In this document: positions 1-6,505 of the stretch, in pieces
How the letters are laid out: each line of letters begins with the position of its first letter
How positions within the stretch are numbered: the first letter of the stretch is position 1
Assembly (NCBI GenBank): GCA_023436685.1
Contig: JAEZIL010000129.1
Span: forward strand, 1 to 12,905
Reading direction: 5' to 3'
DNA from: Bacteroidota bacterium
GTDB lineage: Bacteria > Bacteroidota > Bacteroidia > Chitinophagales > Chitinophagaceae
DNA: 12,905 bases
The notes under the pieces: generated by a model
Databases searched by the model: none
Seen by the model: only the letters and a program-made list of their open reading frames with translations
What the model was told of the DNA's origin: nothing
Made by a program: the position numbers and the translations under genes

Positions 1-1
1 A

Positions 2-1378
2 GATATAATAATAGGCACGCATGGACTGTTGGGTAAAGATGTAAAATTCAAAGACCTGGGGCTGCTGGTGATAGATGAAGAGCAGAAGTTTGGTGTAGGT
101 GCAAAGGAAAAACTACGCGAGCTGAAATCGAACGTAGATACACTAACTCTTACAGCAACACCTATACCACGTACATTGCAGTTCTCGCTAATGAATGCAC
201 GTGACCTGAGTATCATGAACACACCGCCACCTAACAGGCAACCTGTTCATACCGAAGTAGCTGTATTTGATGAATATGCCGTGCGCGATGCTCTGTATTA
301 CGAAACGGAACGTGGTGGGCAAGTGTATTTTATACACAATAGGGTGCAAAGTCTGCCCGATATGGTGACACTACTACGCAACCTGTGCCCCGACTTGGAG
401 ATAGGCATGGCGCATGGGCAAATGGAAGGACACAAACTGGAAGAAGCGCTCTTCAATTTTATAGAGCGTAAATATGATGTATTGTGTTGTACCAATATTG
501 TTGAAAGCGGCGTAGATATACCGAATGCAAATACTATCATCATCAATAATGCACACCAGTTTGGCTTGAGCGATTTGCACCAATTACGTGGCCGCGTGGG
601 TCGTAGTAATAAGAAAGCGTTCTGTTATTTACTAGCACCTCCAATGAGTACCTTGCCCGATGATAGTCGTAAACGTCTGCAAACACTGGAGCAATTCAAC
701 GAGCTGGGTAGTGGTTTCCAGATAGCGATGCGCGACCTTGATATACGTGGGGCCGGTAACCTGCTGGGTGGCGAGCAAAGCGGCTTTATTGCAGAAATAG
801 GTTTCGAGATGTACCAGAAAATACTGGACGAAGCAATACGTGAGCTTAAGACCACCGACTTTAAAGATGTGTTCAGTGAAGAGCTGGAGCGAAAGAAAGA
901 TTTTGTAAGCGACTGCACTATAGATACAGACCTTGAGATACTGATACCCGATACATATGTAGAAAACATCACCGAGCGCCTCTCGCTATATACCCAACTA
1001 GATGATATAGATGACGATGCTGCACTGGAAACATTTTCGAAGGACTTGCAAGACCGTTTTGGGCCAATACCGCCCCAGGTAGAGCAACTATTCACTACAC
1101 TCAGGTGCCGCAGAGTAGCCTGTGAGCTTGGTTTTGAAAAGCTAATACTGAAGAACGAACAAATGCGGCTATACTTTGTTAGTAACCCTGACTCGCCTTA
1201 CTTTGAATCGGATACATTCAACCATATATTGAACTACATACAAACACGCACCAATAATGCACGTTTGAAACAAGTAGGTAAAAACTTTATGCTGGTAGTG
1301 GATAAAATGCGCAGCATGACTGATATCTTCAATTTTCTCCAAGGCATAGCTGCCACACTTCAGGCAGTAGAAAAGTAA
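2..1378 (+). CDS. mfd: Transcription-repair coupling factor Mfd, C-terminal part (5' end outside window)
   Basis: Mfd is an ATP-driven DNA translocase that removes RNA polymerase stalled at lesions and recruits UvrA for strand-specific repair. The reading frame is open from base 2, so the gene begins upstream. About 459 residues are present of a family that usually has about 1100-1150. The first codons read DIIIGTHGLL, followed by the DEEQ helicase box (bases 74-85), TATPIPRTL (motif III), the second RecA-like lobe with CTNIVESGVDIP, and QLRGRVGRS (motif VI). Next comes the translocation motif region with DIRGAGNLLGGEQSG, and then the C-terminal D7 regulatory domain running to the stop. The RecG-type helicase order and the GEQSG segment separate it from RecG. 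The UvrB-like N-terminus and the polymerase-binding domain are outside the window. I see no frameshift or missing motif in the visible part. Confidence 0.97.
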   Translation, partial: DIIIGTHGLLGKDVKFKDLGLLVIDEEQKFGVGAKEKLRELKSNVDTLTLTATPIPRTLQFSLMNARDLSIMNTPPPNRQPVHTEVAVFDEYAVRDALYYETERGGQVYFIHNRVQSLPDMVTLLRNLCPDLEIGMAHGQMEGHKLEEALFNFIERKYDVLCCTNIVESGVDIPNANTIIINNAHQFGLSDLHQLRGRVGRSNKKAFCYLLAPPMSTLPDDSRKRLQTLEQFNELGSGFQIAMRDLDIRGAGNLLGGEQSGFIAEIGFEMYQKILDEAIRELKTTDFKDVFSEELERKKDFVSDCTIDTDLEILIPDTYVENITERLSLYTQLDDIDDDAALETFSKDLQDRFGPIPPQVEQLFTTLRCRRVACELGFEKLILKNEQMRLYFVSNPDSPYFESDTFNHILNYIQTRTNNARLKQVGKNFMLVVDKMRSMTDIFNFLQGIAATLQAVEK

Positions 1379-1399
1379 TTTCCTTTTAACTAGTTGTTA

Positions 1400-1420
1400 A
1401 TGCAATCAACATCATTGCAT
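1400..1420. promoter_or_regulatory. Inverted repeat upstream of the response regulator
   Basis: ATGCAAT (1400-1406) and ATTGCAT (1414-1420) are perfect 7-bp arms around a 7-nt spacer. The spacing suits a dimeric DNA-binding protein. The repeat lies about 50 bp before the response regulator start and just upstream of a weak -7-like box, TTAATTTG (1438-1445, one mismatch to TAnnTTTG). No U-tract follows, so a terminator for mfd is less likely. An operator, perhaps for autoregulation, is an inference. Confidence 0.3.
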
Positions 1421-1470
1421 ATAAATTTCATTTTGATTTAATTTGTTGCGAACATCCATTACCACCCAGC

Positions 1471-2115
1471 ATGGAGAAGATAAGAGTAGTAATAGCTGAC
1501 GACCATCATATATTGTTGGATGGACTTAAGGCTATGTTGCAAAAGCAAAAAGATATTGATGTAGCCGGCCTTTATGCCACCGGCCAGGAGCTGTTTGATG
1601 ATCTTACTAATACACAGCCTAATGTAGCACTTGTAGATATTAATATGCCTATTCTTAATGGCATTGAACTAACCGTTAAGATCAAGGAATATTACTCGCA
1701 TATACATGTGATTGCCTTATCCATGCACGACGACGCACATCATATTATGGATATGATAGAAGCAGGTGTATCGGGCTACCTGTTAAAAAATGTAAATGAT
1801 ACTGAGCTAATGGAAGCAATACGTACCGTTAGTAAAGGGAAGTTGTATTTCTCATCGGAAGTGAGTGAAAAGATCACATCGATGGTAATAAAGCAACAAA
1901 AAAAACTTGCTGAACCCAAAGAGGCGCGGCTAACAGATAGAGAAATAGAAATACTTAAGCTAATAGCTAATGAATATAGCAATGCAAACATTGCTCAAAC
2001 ACTTTTCATTAGCGAACGTACTGTAGAAACCCACCGGAAGAATATGCTGCGTAAAACCAACAATAAAACTATTGTCGGACTACTTAAGTATGCTCTAGAA
2101 AAACAGATCATATAG
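1471..2115 (+). CDS. NarL/FixJ-family two-component response regulator (REC + LuxR-type HTH)
   Basis: This is a 214-residue DNA-binding response regulator of normal length for the family. The N-terminal receiver domain (about residues 3-120) has the acidic pocket (IADDH), the phospho-acceptor Asp56 in LVDINMP, Ser84 at the usual Thr/Ser switch position, and Lys106 in GYLLKN. A linker (about 121-150) leads to the LuxR-type helix-turn-helix: LTDREIEILKLIA opens the domain and FISERTVETHRKNM is the recognition region (about 179-192). Phosphorylation at Asp56 is expected to promote dimerisation and promoter binding. No histidine kinase gene lies beside it, so it is an orphan here. The next gene on the same strand is a lipoprotein with its own -7 box, so the two are probably separate transcripts. 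Its target genes cannot be read from the sequence. Confidence 0.95.
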   Translation: MEKIRVVIADDHHILLDGLKAMLQKQKDIDVAGLYATGQELFDDLTNTQPNVALVDINMPILNGIELTVKIKEYYSHIHVIALSMHDDAHHIMDMIEAGVSGYLLKNVNDTELMEAIRTVSKGKLYFSSEVSEKITSMVIKQQKKLAEPKEARLTDREIEILKLIANEYSNANIAQTLFISERTVETHRKNMLRKTNNKTIVGLLKYALEKQII

Positions 2116-2122
2116 CTATCTC

Positions 2123-2142
2123 TCTACGTGCTACTACGTAGA
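2123..2142 (+). terminator. Hairpin just after the response regulator gene
   Basis: TCTACGT (2123-2129) and ACGTAGA (2136-2142) pair perfectly around a 6-nt loop, starting 8 nt after the stop codon. The following bases are TGAAAATACC, with no T-run, so it would be a poor intrinsic terminator. It may instead protect the mRNA 3' end or be a binding site. The stem is clear but the function is not. Confidence 0.3.
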
Positions 2143-2187
2143 TGAAAATACCTTGCGCCGCGTATTCCCTGCGTTTAGCCATGCAGA

Positions 2188-2195
2188 TACTTTTG
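2188..2195 (+). promoter_or_regulatory. Bacteroidota -7 box before the lipoprotein gene
   Basis: TACTTTTG is an exact match to the Bacteroidota consensus TAnnTTTG. It lies 54 bp before the chosen ATG, so the mRNA leader would be about 45-50 nt. No convincing TTTG -33 box is found 19-20 bp upstream. Confidence 0.5.
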
Positions 2196-2196
2196 T

Positions 2197-2235
2197 GGTT
2201 GAAAGGGCGTTAATCCCCCTTATTGTTCATCAACC
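2197..2235 (+). promoter_or_regulatory. Possible folded 5' leader of the lipoprotein mRNA
   Basis: GGTTGA (2197-2202) can pair with TCAACC (2230-2235). Inside it AAGGG (2203-2207) can pair with CCCTT (2217-2221), leaving a bulge on the 3' side. The fold would fill most of the predicted leader and end 14 nt before the ATG. It matches no riboswitch class I recognise. A functional role is speculative. Confidence 0.25.
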
Positions 2236-2249
2236 TAAAAAATATTAAT

Positions 2250-3029
2250 ATGAAAAAGCTGATACTAGCAATAGTGCCTGTTATTATAACAGCAGCACTT
2301 ACCTCTTGTTCAAAAACAGAAACGCCTGAAGTTCCTAATCCTGTTGACACTACTACTAAGCCAACTTCAGCAGCCCCAACACCCTTTACACCTACAGTGG
2401 CCGATGTTAACGGATCTATGGCTGCTGTACAAATGAGCTACAAAATGGAACAAATGGGCATCTCTGTTGATGTAGATTATGAAACTGCCGTGGCAACATT
2501 TTACAATGGCAGTACTATGGTAGATGCCGGTACGGTTTCGGTAAATAGTATTAACCTGGAAAAGCAAACCAACAATTCATATTTAAAAATGGCTACCACA
2601 GGGCTTACGGTTGCTGATCTTAAATATTCATCAGGTGTAGATTGGTCAGTATCGGGTGGCGTTAATGGTGTGCCTGCCATCAGTTATAAGCACGGAACCA
2701 ATTTTCCTTCTTATACAGGTAATGTACCTGATGCTTTAACAAAAGCAAATGGACTTAGTTTCAGTTTTACAAGTTCTAATACTAAGAATGCCGACTCTGT
2801 TTATGTATTTATAGCTGCACCTAATGGTAAAACATTCCTGCGTGGATATGCGCCTAATGCAGGTTCAGTAACTATATCGGCAAGCGACCTGAGCGGGCTA
2901 CCAACAGTATCTGACAAAACAGCTTATCTGGAAGTGCTGCCTGTAAAATTTGCTGTTGAAACGTTTTCGGGTAAAAGGTTTGTATTTATTAAAGAACAAG
3001 CTATCGTTCGCAATATAAATATCAATTAG
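2250..3029 (+). CDS. Uncharacterised secreted lipoprotein
   Basis: I do not recognise the family. The chosen ATG gives 259 residues beginning MKKLILAIVPVIITAALTSC. An in-frame TTG 27 nt upstream would add nine residues ahead of the Lys-Lys and spoil the signal peptide, so it was rejected. Residues 1-19 form a type II signal peptide with lipobox LTSC, so Cys20 should be lipidated. The residue after Cys20 is Ser. Residues 22-50 are a Pro/Thr-rich, low-complexity linker. The rest (about 51-259) is rich in Ser, Thr, Val and aromatics in alternating patterns, suggesting a beta-sandwich, with no Cys and no catalytic motif I can name. It probably sits on the outer or periplasmic face of the envelope. 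It has its own -7 box and is followed by one or two hairpins, so it is likely monocistronic. Confidence 0.85.
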   Translation: MKKLILAIVPVIITAALTSCSKTETPEVPNPVDTTTKPTSAAPTPFTPTVADVNGSMAAVQMSYKMEQMGISVDVDYETAVATFYNGSTMVDAGTVSVNSINLEKQTNNSYLKMATTGLTVADLKYSSGVDWSVSGGVNGVPAISYKHGTNFPSYTGNVPDALTKANGLSFSFTSSNTKNADSVYVFIAAPNGKTFLRGYAPNAGSVTISASDLSGLPTVSDKTAYLEVLPVKFAVETFSGKRFVFIKEQAIVRNININ

Positions 3030-3087
3030 TTGGATAAGTATTGCACAGGCATGCAATAAAAATTTCATGTAGGTGGTGGATAAATAA

Positions 3088-3113
3088 GGTGGCGAAACTT
3101 CTGTTTTGCCGCC
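3088..3113 (+). terminator. Hairpin downstream of the lipoprotein gene
   Basis: GGTGGCGAAAC (3088-3098) pairs with GTTTTGCCGCC (3103-3113) through 11 pairs, two of them G.U, around a TTCT loop. It lies 58 nt after the lipoprotein stop. The following bases (TGCCTTATTAAC) hold only a weak T-tract, so it may act with the stronger hairpin at 3126-3153. Confidence 0.4.
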
Positions 3114-3125
3114 TGCCTTATTAAC

Positions 3126-3153
3126 AAAAAGAGCCGCAATCGCGGCTCTTTTT
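3126..3153. terminator. Bidirectional intrinsic terminator between the lipoprotein gene and rng
   Basis: GAGCCGC (3131-3137) and GCGGCTC (3142-3148) pair perfectly around a 4-nt loop. Five A (3126-3130) and five T (3149-3153) flank the stem. Read on either strand, the result is a GC-rich stem followed by a U-run. It sits between two convergent genes, 7 nt from the end of rng, and can serve both. Confidence 0.85.
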
Positions 3154-3160
3154 AGTTCCA

Positions 3161-4708
3161 TTAAAGTTTTATCAAGTCGTCGGTTTTGCGATCGTAAAAC
3201 AAATATTGTGTTATGGGGGCGTTATTATCTACTACGATTTTCACTTTCACTTTATATTTCCAATACCATTTCCACACCAGGGAATTGAAGAAAGAACCTT
3301 TGGTAAGAAAGGCATTCATGATAGGATGTACATGTAATGCAAGCGACCTATGGCCCTGATCAATCAAATATTTCAGGTCTTTCTCAATATCATCGGCAAG
3401 AAGTATTGAAGGGCCAATTTTGCCTGTGCCTTTACAAGTGGGGCAAACTTCAGATGTTGAGATATTCAATTCGGGGCGTAGCCTTTGGCGTGTTATCTGC
3501 ATCAACCCGAACTTGGAAATAGGCAATATAGTATGCCGTGCCCTATCTCCGGCCATGTACTTTTCCATAGCATCAAGCAACTGCTTCTTATTATCGGGCA
3601 GTTTCATGTCTATGAAATCGATAATTATGATTCCGCCAAGATCGCGCAAGCGCATTTGCCGGGCTATTTCCTGTGCAGCCTCCAGGTTGGTGGCTAATGC
3701 ATTTTGTTCCTGTCCCGCATCGGCGCTGCGGGTACCACTATTTACATCTATTACATGCAGGGCCTCTGTATGCTCAATAATAAGGTAAGAGCCACTGGAT
3801 AAATTAACCGTTTTCCCAAAGGAAGATTTTACTTGCTTACTAACACCATAAGCATCAAAAATTGCCTGGCCATTATTATGATAGGTAACTATTTCTTCCT
3901 TTTCAGGCGCTATACGCGAAACATATTCTTTTGTTTCACTCATCAGCCGTTTATCATTCACTACGATCTTCTGGAAACTCTCGCTAAGAAGATCGCGTAA
4001 AATTGATGTTGTTTTATCCTGCTCACCTAAAATAAGCTGGGGGGCTTTTGCGTTTTTCAGGTTTTTCTGAATGTTCTCCCACATCTTTACAAGCTCCATC
4101 ATATCTGTATGAAGCTCAGCTGTATTTTTACCTTCAGCAGCTGTGCGAACAATTACGCCAAAATTTTTCGGTTTAATGGCTTCAACCACCCGTTGCAGCC
4201 TTTTGCGCTCATCGGCAGAATGTATTTTCCGCGATATTGCAATGACATCGTTAAAAGGCGTAAATACAAGAAAACGCCCCGGCAGGGATATTTCACAGCT
4301 AAGCCTGGGGCCTTTAGCTGATATGGGTTCTTTTAAAACCTGAACAAGCACTTCGGGCTTTTGGCTGATGACATCAGTTATCTTACCGGTTTTTACAATT
4401 TCTTTTTCGTTTTGAAATTTTGCAAAATCTCCGGCGTTGCCTTCAATAGATTGTTTGGTAAATTTTAGTAAAGAACGGAAATAAGGGCTTAGGTCGGTAT
4501 AATGTAAAAAGGCATCTTTTTCATATCCAACATCAACAAATGCTGCATTAAGACCGGGCATTAACTTTTTAACTTTGCCAAGGTACAGATCTCCTACAGC
4601 AAAATTATCCTGTCCCCGCTCGTAATGTAGCTCTACAAGCTTTTTATCTTCAAGCAAGGCTATTTCCACACCTTCGCCCGAAGAATTGATAATAAGTTCT
4701 TTATTCAT
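3161..4708 (-). CDS. rng: Ribonuclease E/G family endoribonuclease (RNase G type)
   Basis: This enzyme cleaves single-stranded, AU-rich RNA, with a preference for 5'-monophosphate ends, in mRNA decay and rRNA maturation. The 515 residues cover only the catalytic half of the RNase E/G family; the long degradosome scaffold tail of RNase E is absent. An N-terminal S1 RNA-binding domain (about 37-125) has VGDLYLGKVKKLMPGLNAAF. The DNase I-like catalytic domain has VIDVNSG with Asp321 and IDFIDM with Asp364. These lie 43 residues apart, as do Asp303 and Asp346 of E. coli RNase E. Zn-link cysteines Cys422 and Cys425 lie in CPTCKGTG, 58 residues after Asp364, also as in E. coli. The ATG follows a GAGGT tract five bases upstream, an SD-like feature unusual for this phylum. 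It lies downstream of HU, the TPR gene and the small basic gene, but a terminator separates it from them. Confidence 0.96.
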   Translation of the reverse strand: MNKELIINSSGEGVEIALLEDKKLVELHYERGQDNFAVGDLYLGKVKKLMPGLNAAFVDVGYEKDAFLHYTDLSPYFRSLLKFTKQSIEGNAGDFAKFQNEKEIVKTGKITDVISQKPEVLVQVLKEPISAKGPRLSCEISLPGRFLVFTPFNDVIAISRKIHSADERKRLQRVVEAIKPKNFGVIVRTAAEGKNTAELHTDMMELVKMWENIQKNLKNAKAPQLILGEQDKTTSILRDLLSESFQKIVVNDKRLMSETKEYVSRIAPEKEEIVTYHNNGQAIFDAYGVSKQVKSSFGKTVNLSSGSYLIIEHTEALHVIDVNSGTRSADAGQEQNALATNLEAAQEIARQMRLRDLGGIIIIDFIDMKLPDNKKQLLDAMEKYMAGDRARHTILPISKFGLMQITRQRLRPELNISTSEVCPTCKGTGKIGPSILLADDIEKDLKYLIDQGHRSLALHVHPIMNAFLTKGSFFNSLVWKWYWKYKVKVKIVVDNNAPITQYLFYDRKTDDLIKL

Positions 4709-4769
4709 GCTACCTCATTTATCCAATCCTGCTCTGTATTTACTACACAATACTGCACGCACTATAGGT

Positions 4770-4783
4770 AAGCAATATTGCTT
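4770..4783. promoter_or_regulatory. 14-bp perfect palindrome upstream of rng
   Basis: AAGCAATATTGCTT is a gap-free palindrome located 62 bp before the rng start, between the upstream operon's terminator and rng. Its position suits an operator over or near the rng promoter. I found no exact TAnnTTTG box beside it, so the promoter itself is not located. Confidence 0.35.
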
Positions 4784-4814
4784 TATTGATAGTAATAAGT
4801 GGATTAGTGACTGC

Positions 4815-4858
4815 AAAAACAAAATATCACACCCTATACAACTTGGTAAAGGGTGTGA
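4815..4858 (-). terminator. Intrinsic terminator after the small basic protein gene
   Basis: On the minus strand TCACACCCT (4858-4850) pairs perfectly with AGGGTGTGA (4835-4827) around a 14-nt loop. The U-rich tract TATTTTGTTTTTGC follows. It should end the HU-TPR-small protein transcript and leave rng to its own promoter. The 205-nt gap between the small gene and rng also holds a weaker imperfect stem at 4890-4906 with a T-run (4882-4886 on this strand), which may be a second stop. Confidence 0.7.
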
Positions 4859-4913
4859 CTATGCTTTTACAAGAAGATCGGAAAAACAGAGCAGGCTGAA
4901 CCGGCTTATCTAA

Positions 4914-5003
4914 TTATTTCTTCTTATGACGGTTCTTTCTCAAACGCTTTTTACGTTTGTGGGTAGCAATTTTATGACGTTTACGTTTCTTACCACAAGG
5001 CAT
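4914..5003 (-). CDS. 29-residue Arg/Lys-rich Cox24/AURKAIP1 (mS38)-type protein
   Basis: This short gene starts ATG at 5003 and stops TAA at 4914. The product begins MPCGKKRKRHKIATHKRKKR and ends RKNRHKKK; about two thirds of its residues are Lys, Arg or His. Peptides like this occur throughout Bacteroidota and are annotated as AURKAIP1/Cox24-domain proteins, related to the C-terminus of mitochondrial ribosomal protein mS38. From this resemblance it is probably bound to rRNA in the ribosome. I infer that; no ribosome-contact residues can be shown from sequence alone. It starts 19 nt after the TPR gene stop on the same strand, so the two are likely co-transcribed, and a strong terminator follows. 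It is short enough to be missed by many gene finders, but the reading frame and composition leave little doubt. Confidence 0.87.
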   Translation of the reverse strand: MPCGKKRKRHKIATHKRKKRLRKNRHKKK

Positions 5004-5022
5004 AACACAAATTATTTATTAG

Positions 5023-5877
5023 TTATTTAAATGATTTTATATAGTTATCTATATCGTTGCTAAATTCCGGCTTGTTCACAATCCTCTTACACTCTTCAAA
5101 AAGCTCTATAGCTTTATCTTTATTTCCTTTTCCTTTATACGATTCGGCCAAAAAATACAAAGCTTCTGTATTCTTAGGCTCTTGTTTTAAAACTGTTTCG
5201 AAACGTTGTATGGCTTTATCATACTGCCCCGATTGTACCGATAAGCGACCCAACATTAAATTGGCAGGTATATTATCAGGCTTTTCGCGGGTAATGCCTA
5301 ACAGCATTTGTACACCCTGCATTGTTTCTCCAACCCCTTCAATGTATGTTGCTGCTAGTGCAAGTTTTGTAGTATCATTATCTGGGTTTAACTCCAGCGA
5401 CTGTTGAAAACAAGATATTGCCTGCTCTGCTTCCCACATCCTGACACTCTCCGCATGGGTATCATGTATCAGGTCCAGAAAGAATTGGCCTGCAAAATTG
5501 AGCTTTTTTTCTGAATTCTCCAATTTTGCTGCTTGTGCATGGTAATATGCAGCTACAGGTAGTTGTTTATGCTGTATCCAGGATTTTGCAAGTTCAGTAA
5601 AAATAGGCGCCATTTTACTGGAATCCTGTATTGAAGATAGTTGATCTTCAATTGCTTTTATCTCTGTAACTGCATGTGCAGGTAGTTGTGTACGGGCAGC
5701 ATTTATAATAGAATCTGTAGATGCTGCAGTTGCATGATGCTGTTGTGCGCCCTCCTGCATGGGGCGGTTGGCTGTACCTTGTTCACCAGCTTTCGGTGGC
5801 CTGGTATTGCCAAGGAAATATAAGGCACCTATAATAGCTATAGCTACAAGTAGATATATAATATGAACTTTGCGCAA
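5023..5877 (-). CDS. Membrane-anchored tetratricopeptide repeat protein
   Basis: The product has 284 residues. A short basic N-terminus (RKVH) and a hydrophobic segment (about 5-23) give a single membrane anchor. A Pro/Gly/Gln/Ala-rich spacer (about 25-60) leads to helical repeats. TPR-like units are visible at about 147-180 (AISCFQQSLELNPDN), 205-236 (GRLSVQSGQYDKAIQRFETV) and 238-268 (YFLAESYKGKGNKDKAIELF), with degenerate repeats before them. TPRs are protein-binding scaffolds; the partner is unknown. The start is TTG at 5877: the frame is open up to a stop at 5932-5934, but no ATG or GTG lies in that extension, and the next ATG would remove the membrane segment. HU lies 50 nt upstream and the small basic gene 19 nt downstream, all on one strand. 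A -7 box in the HU-TPR gap suggests extra transcription from here. Confidence 0.88.
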   Translation of the reverse strand: MRKVHIIYLLVAIAIIGALYFLGNTRPPKAGEQGTANRPMQEGAQQHHATAASTDSIINAARTQLPAHAVTEIKAIEDQLSSIQDSSKMAPIFTELAKSWIQHKQLPVAAYYHAQAAKLENSEKKLNFAGQFFLDLIHDTHAESVRMWEAEQAISCFQQSLELNPDNDTTKLALAATYIEGVGETMQGVQMLLGITREKPDNIPANLMLGRLSVQSGQYDKAIQRFETVLKQEPKNTEALYFLAESYKGKGNKDKAIELFEECKRIVNKPEFSNDIDNYIKSFK

Positions 5878-5901
5878 AAAACTAAATTTCTGCGCAAAGT
5901 T
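5866..5901. repeat. 11-bp inverted repeat over the start of the TPR gene
   Basis: AACTTTGCGCA (5866-5876) and TGCGCAAAGTT (5891-5901) are perfect inverted arms separated by 14 nt. One arm overlaps the -7 box and the other covers the TTG start codon. The same sequences can also be read as TGCGCAAA at 5871-5878 and 5891-5898, a direct repeat with a 20-bp (two helical turns) period. It could be an operator or, in read-through RNA from HU, a hairpin masking the start codon. Confidence 0.5.
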
Positions 5902-5902
5902 A
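5895..5902 (-). promoter_or_regulatory. Bacteroidota -7 box before the TPR gene
   Basis: On the minus strand this reads TAACTTTG, an exact TAnnTTTG match, 18 bp ahead of the TTG start. Transcription would begin about 10-15 nt before the start codon. No -33 TTTG lies at the expected distance. It would allow the TPR and small basic genes to be transcribed without HU. Confidence 0.45.
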
Positions 5903-5927
5903 TAGCAAAACGCGGTTCGTGGCGCGC

Positions 5928-6257
5928 TTAATTATCTTGATTTACCAGATCACTCTCAGTATGTTCCACCAAATCGTGTTTGGATTCCTTTACAGCCTGT
6001 ACAAATTCTTTAGCAGGTTTAAAGGCAGGAATGAAATGTTCGGGAATTTCAACAGCAACATTCTTTTTTATGTTACGTCCTATTTTAGCAGCTCTTTTTT
6101 TCAGTATAAAGCTGCCGAAGCCCCGTACATATACCGGTTCACCCTCTATTAATGAAGTTTTCACTTCTTTGAAAAATGCTTCAAGGGCAACCAGAATATC
6201 CACTTTAGGAATACCTGTTTTCTCTGCAATGCTTGTTACTACATCCGCTTTTCTCAT
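5928..6257 (-). CDS. HU/IHF-family DNA-binding protein
   Basis: HU-type proteins bind and bend DNA as dimers and organise the nucleoid. The 109 residues hold the whole fold: an N-terminal helical dimerisation part (MRKADVVTSIAEKTGIP), then VYVRGFGSFILKKR leading into the DNA-binding beta arm, and IPAFKPAKEF closing it. The family is usually about 90 residues. Here residues about 91-109 add an acidic/polar tail (ESKHDLVEHTESDLVNQDN). The arm tip reads Arg61-Asn62-Ile63, whereas E. coli HU has RNP, so the intercalating proline is replaced by Ile. As I recall, similar tips occur in other Bacteroidota HU paralogues. It is first in a minus-strand block with the TPR and small basic genes. Its promoter must lie in the AT-rich region before it, but I could not place it. 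Confidence 0.96.
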   Translation of the reverse strand: MRKADVVTSIAEKTGIPKVDILVALEAFFKEVKTSLIEGEPVYVRGFGSFILKKRAAKIGRNIKKNVAVEIPEHFIPAFKPAKEFVQAVKESKHDLVEHTESDLVNQDN

Positions 6258-6396
6258 AAAAGTTGGATTTTTAAAGTGTTTATATTCTCTTATCTATCTA
6301 GGAGGTATAAAAATACATAAATCGTATGATAAAATTACTAGATTATTAACATATTATACTTATAGGACGCTTATATATGTTGCTTAAGTTTAAATG

Positions 6397-6424
6397 GTAA
6401 CATTTGAAAATAATAACATGTTAC
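6397..6424. promoter_or_regulatory. GTAACAT inverted repeat in the HU-ctaA region
   Basis: GTAACAT (6397-6403) and ATGTTAC (6418-6424) are perfect 7-bp arms 14 nt apart. The right arm lies within the palindrome TAACATGTTA (6414-6423). The arrangement looks like a cluster of half-sites for a DNA-binding protein controlling HU, ctaA or both. The regulator is unknown. Confidence 0.35.
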
Positions 6425-6465
6425 ATCCCAATGAACTATAGATTGTCAATAATATCAATCTACTA

Positions 6466-6490
6466 TAAAAAAATCAGACCATAGCCTGAT
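6466..6490 (-). terminator. Terminator-like hairpin facing HU, with no gene upstream
   Basis: On the minus strand ATCAGGC pairs with GTCTGAT (one G.U pair) around TATG, and seven T follow. This has the form of an intrinsic terminator, though the stem is only 7 pairs. No coding region on this strand ends near it. It could attenuate a long HU leader or end a small RNA that includes the stem at 6506-6529. Confidence 0.45.
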
Positions 6491-6505
6491 ATTTAACATT
6501 ATAAC

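Noticed and set aside
1386..1400. TTAAC/GTTAA stem as mfd terminator
   Set aside because: Five weak pairs, no T-run after it, and it overlaps the stronger 1400-1420 dyad.
2223..2249. TTG start nine codons upstream for the lipoprotein
   Set aside because: It would place polar residues before the MKK signal peptide start; the ATG at 2250 gives a textbook lipoprotein N-terminus.
3040..3057. ATTGCA-N6-TGCAAT dyad after the lipoprotein gene as a terminator
   Set aside because: The stem is only six AT-rich pairs and A, not T, follows it on the plus strand; two better hairpins lie just downstream.
3106..4343. Several plus-strand open frames inside the rng region
   Set aside because: They overlap a full-length gene with intact catalytic residues on the other strand and show no family likeness.
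4875..4883. AGATCGGAA resembles the start of a common sequencing adapter
   Set aside because: Only nine bases agree; the following bases (AAACAGAGC) diverge, and the position inside a natural intergenic region with genes intact on both sides points to chance.
6299..6345. AGGAGGT followed by an ATG at about 6325, as if a ribosome site for a small gene
   Set aside because: The frame closes after a few codons, and this phylum makes little use of Shine-Dalgarno sequences.
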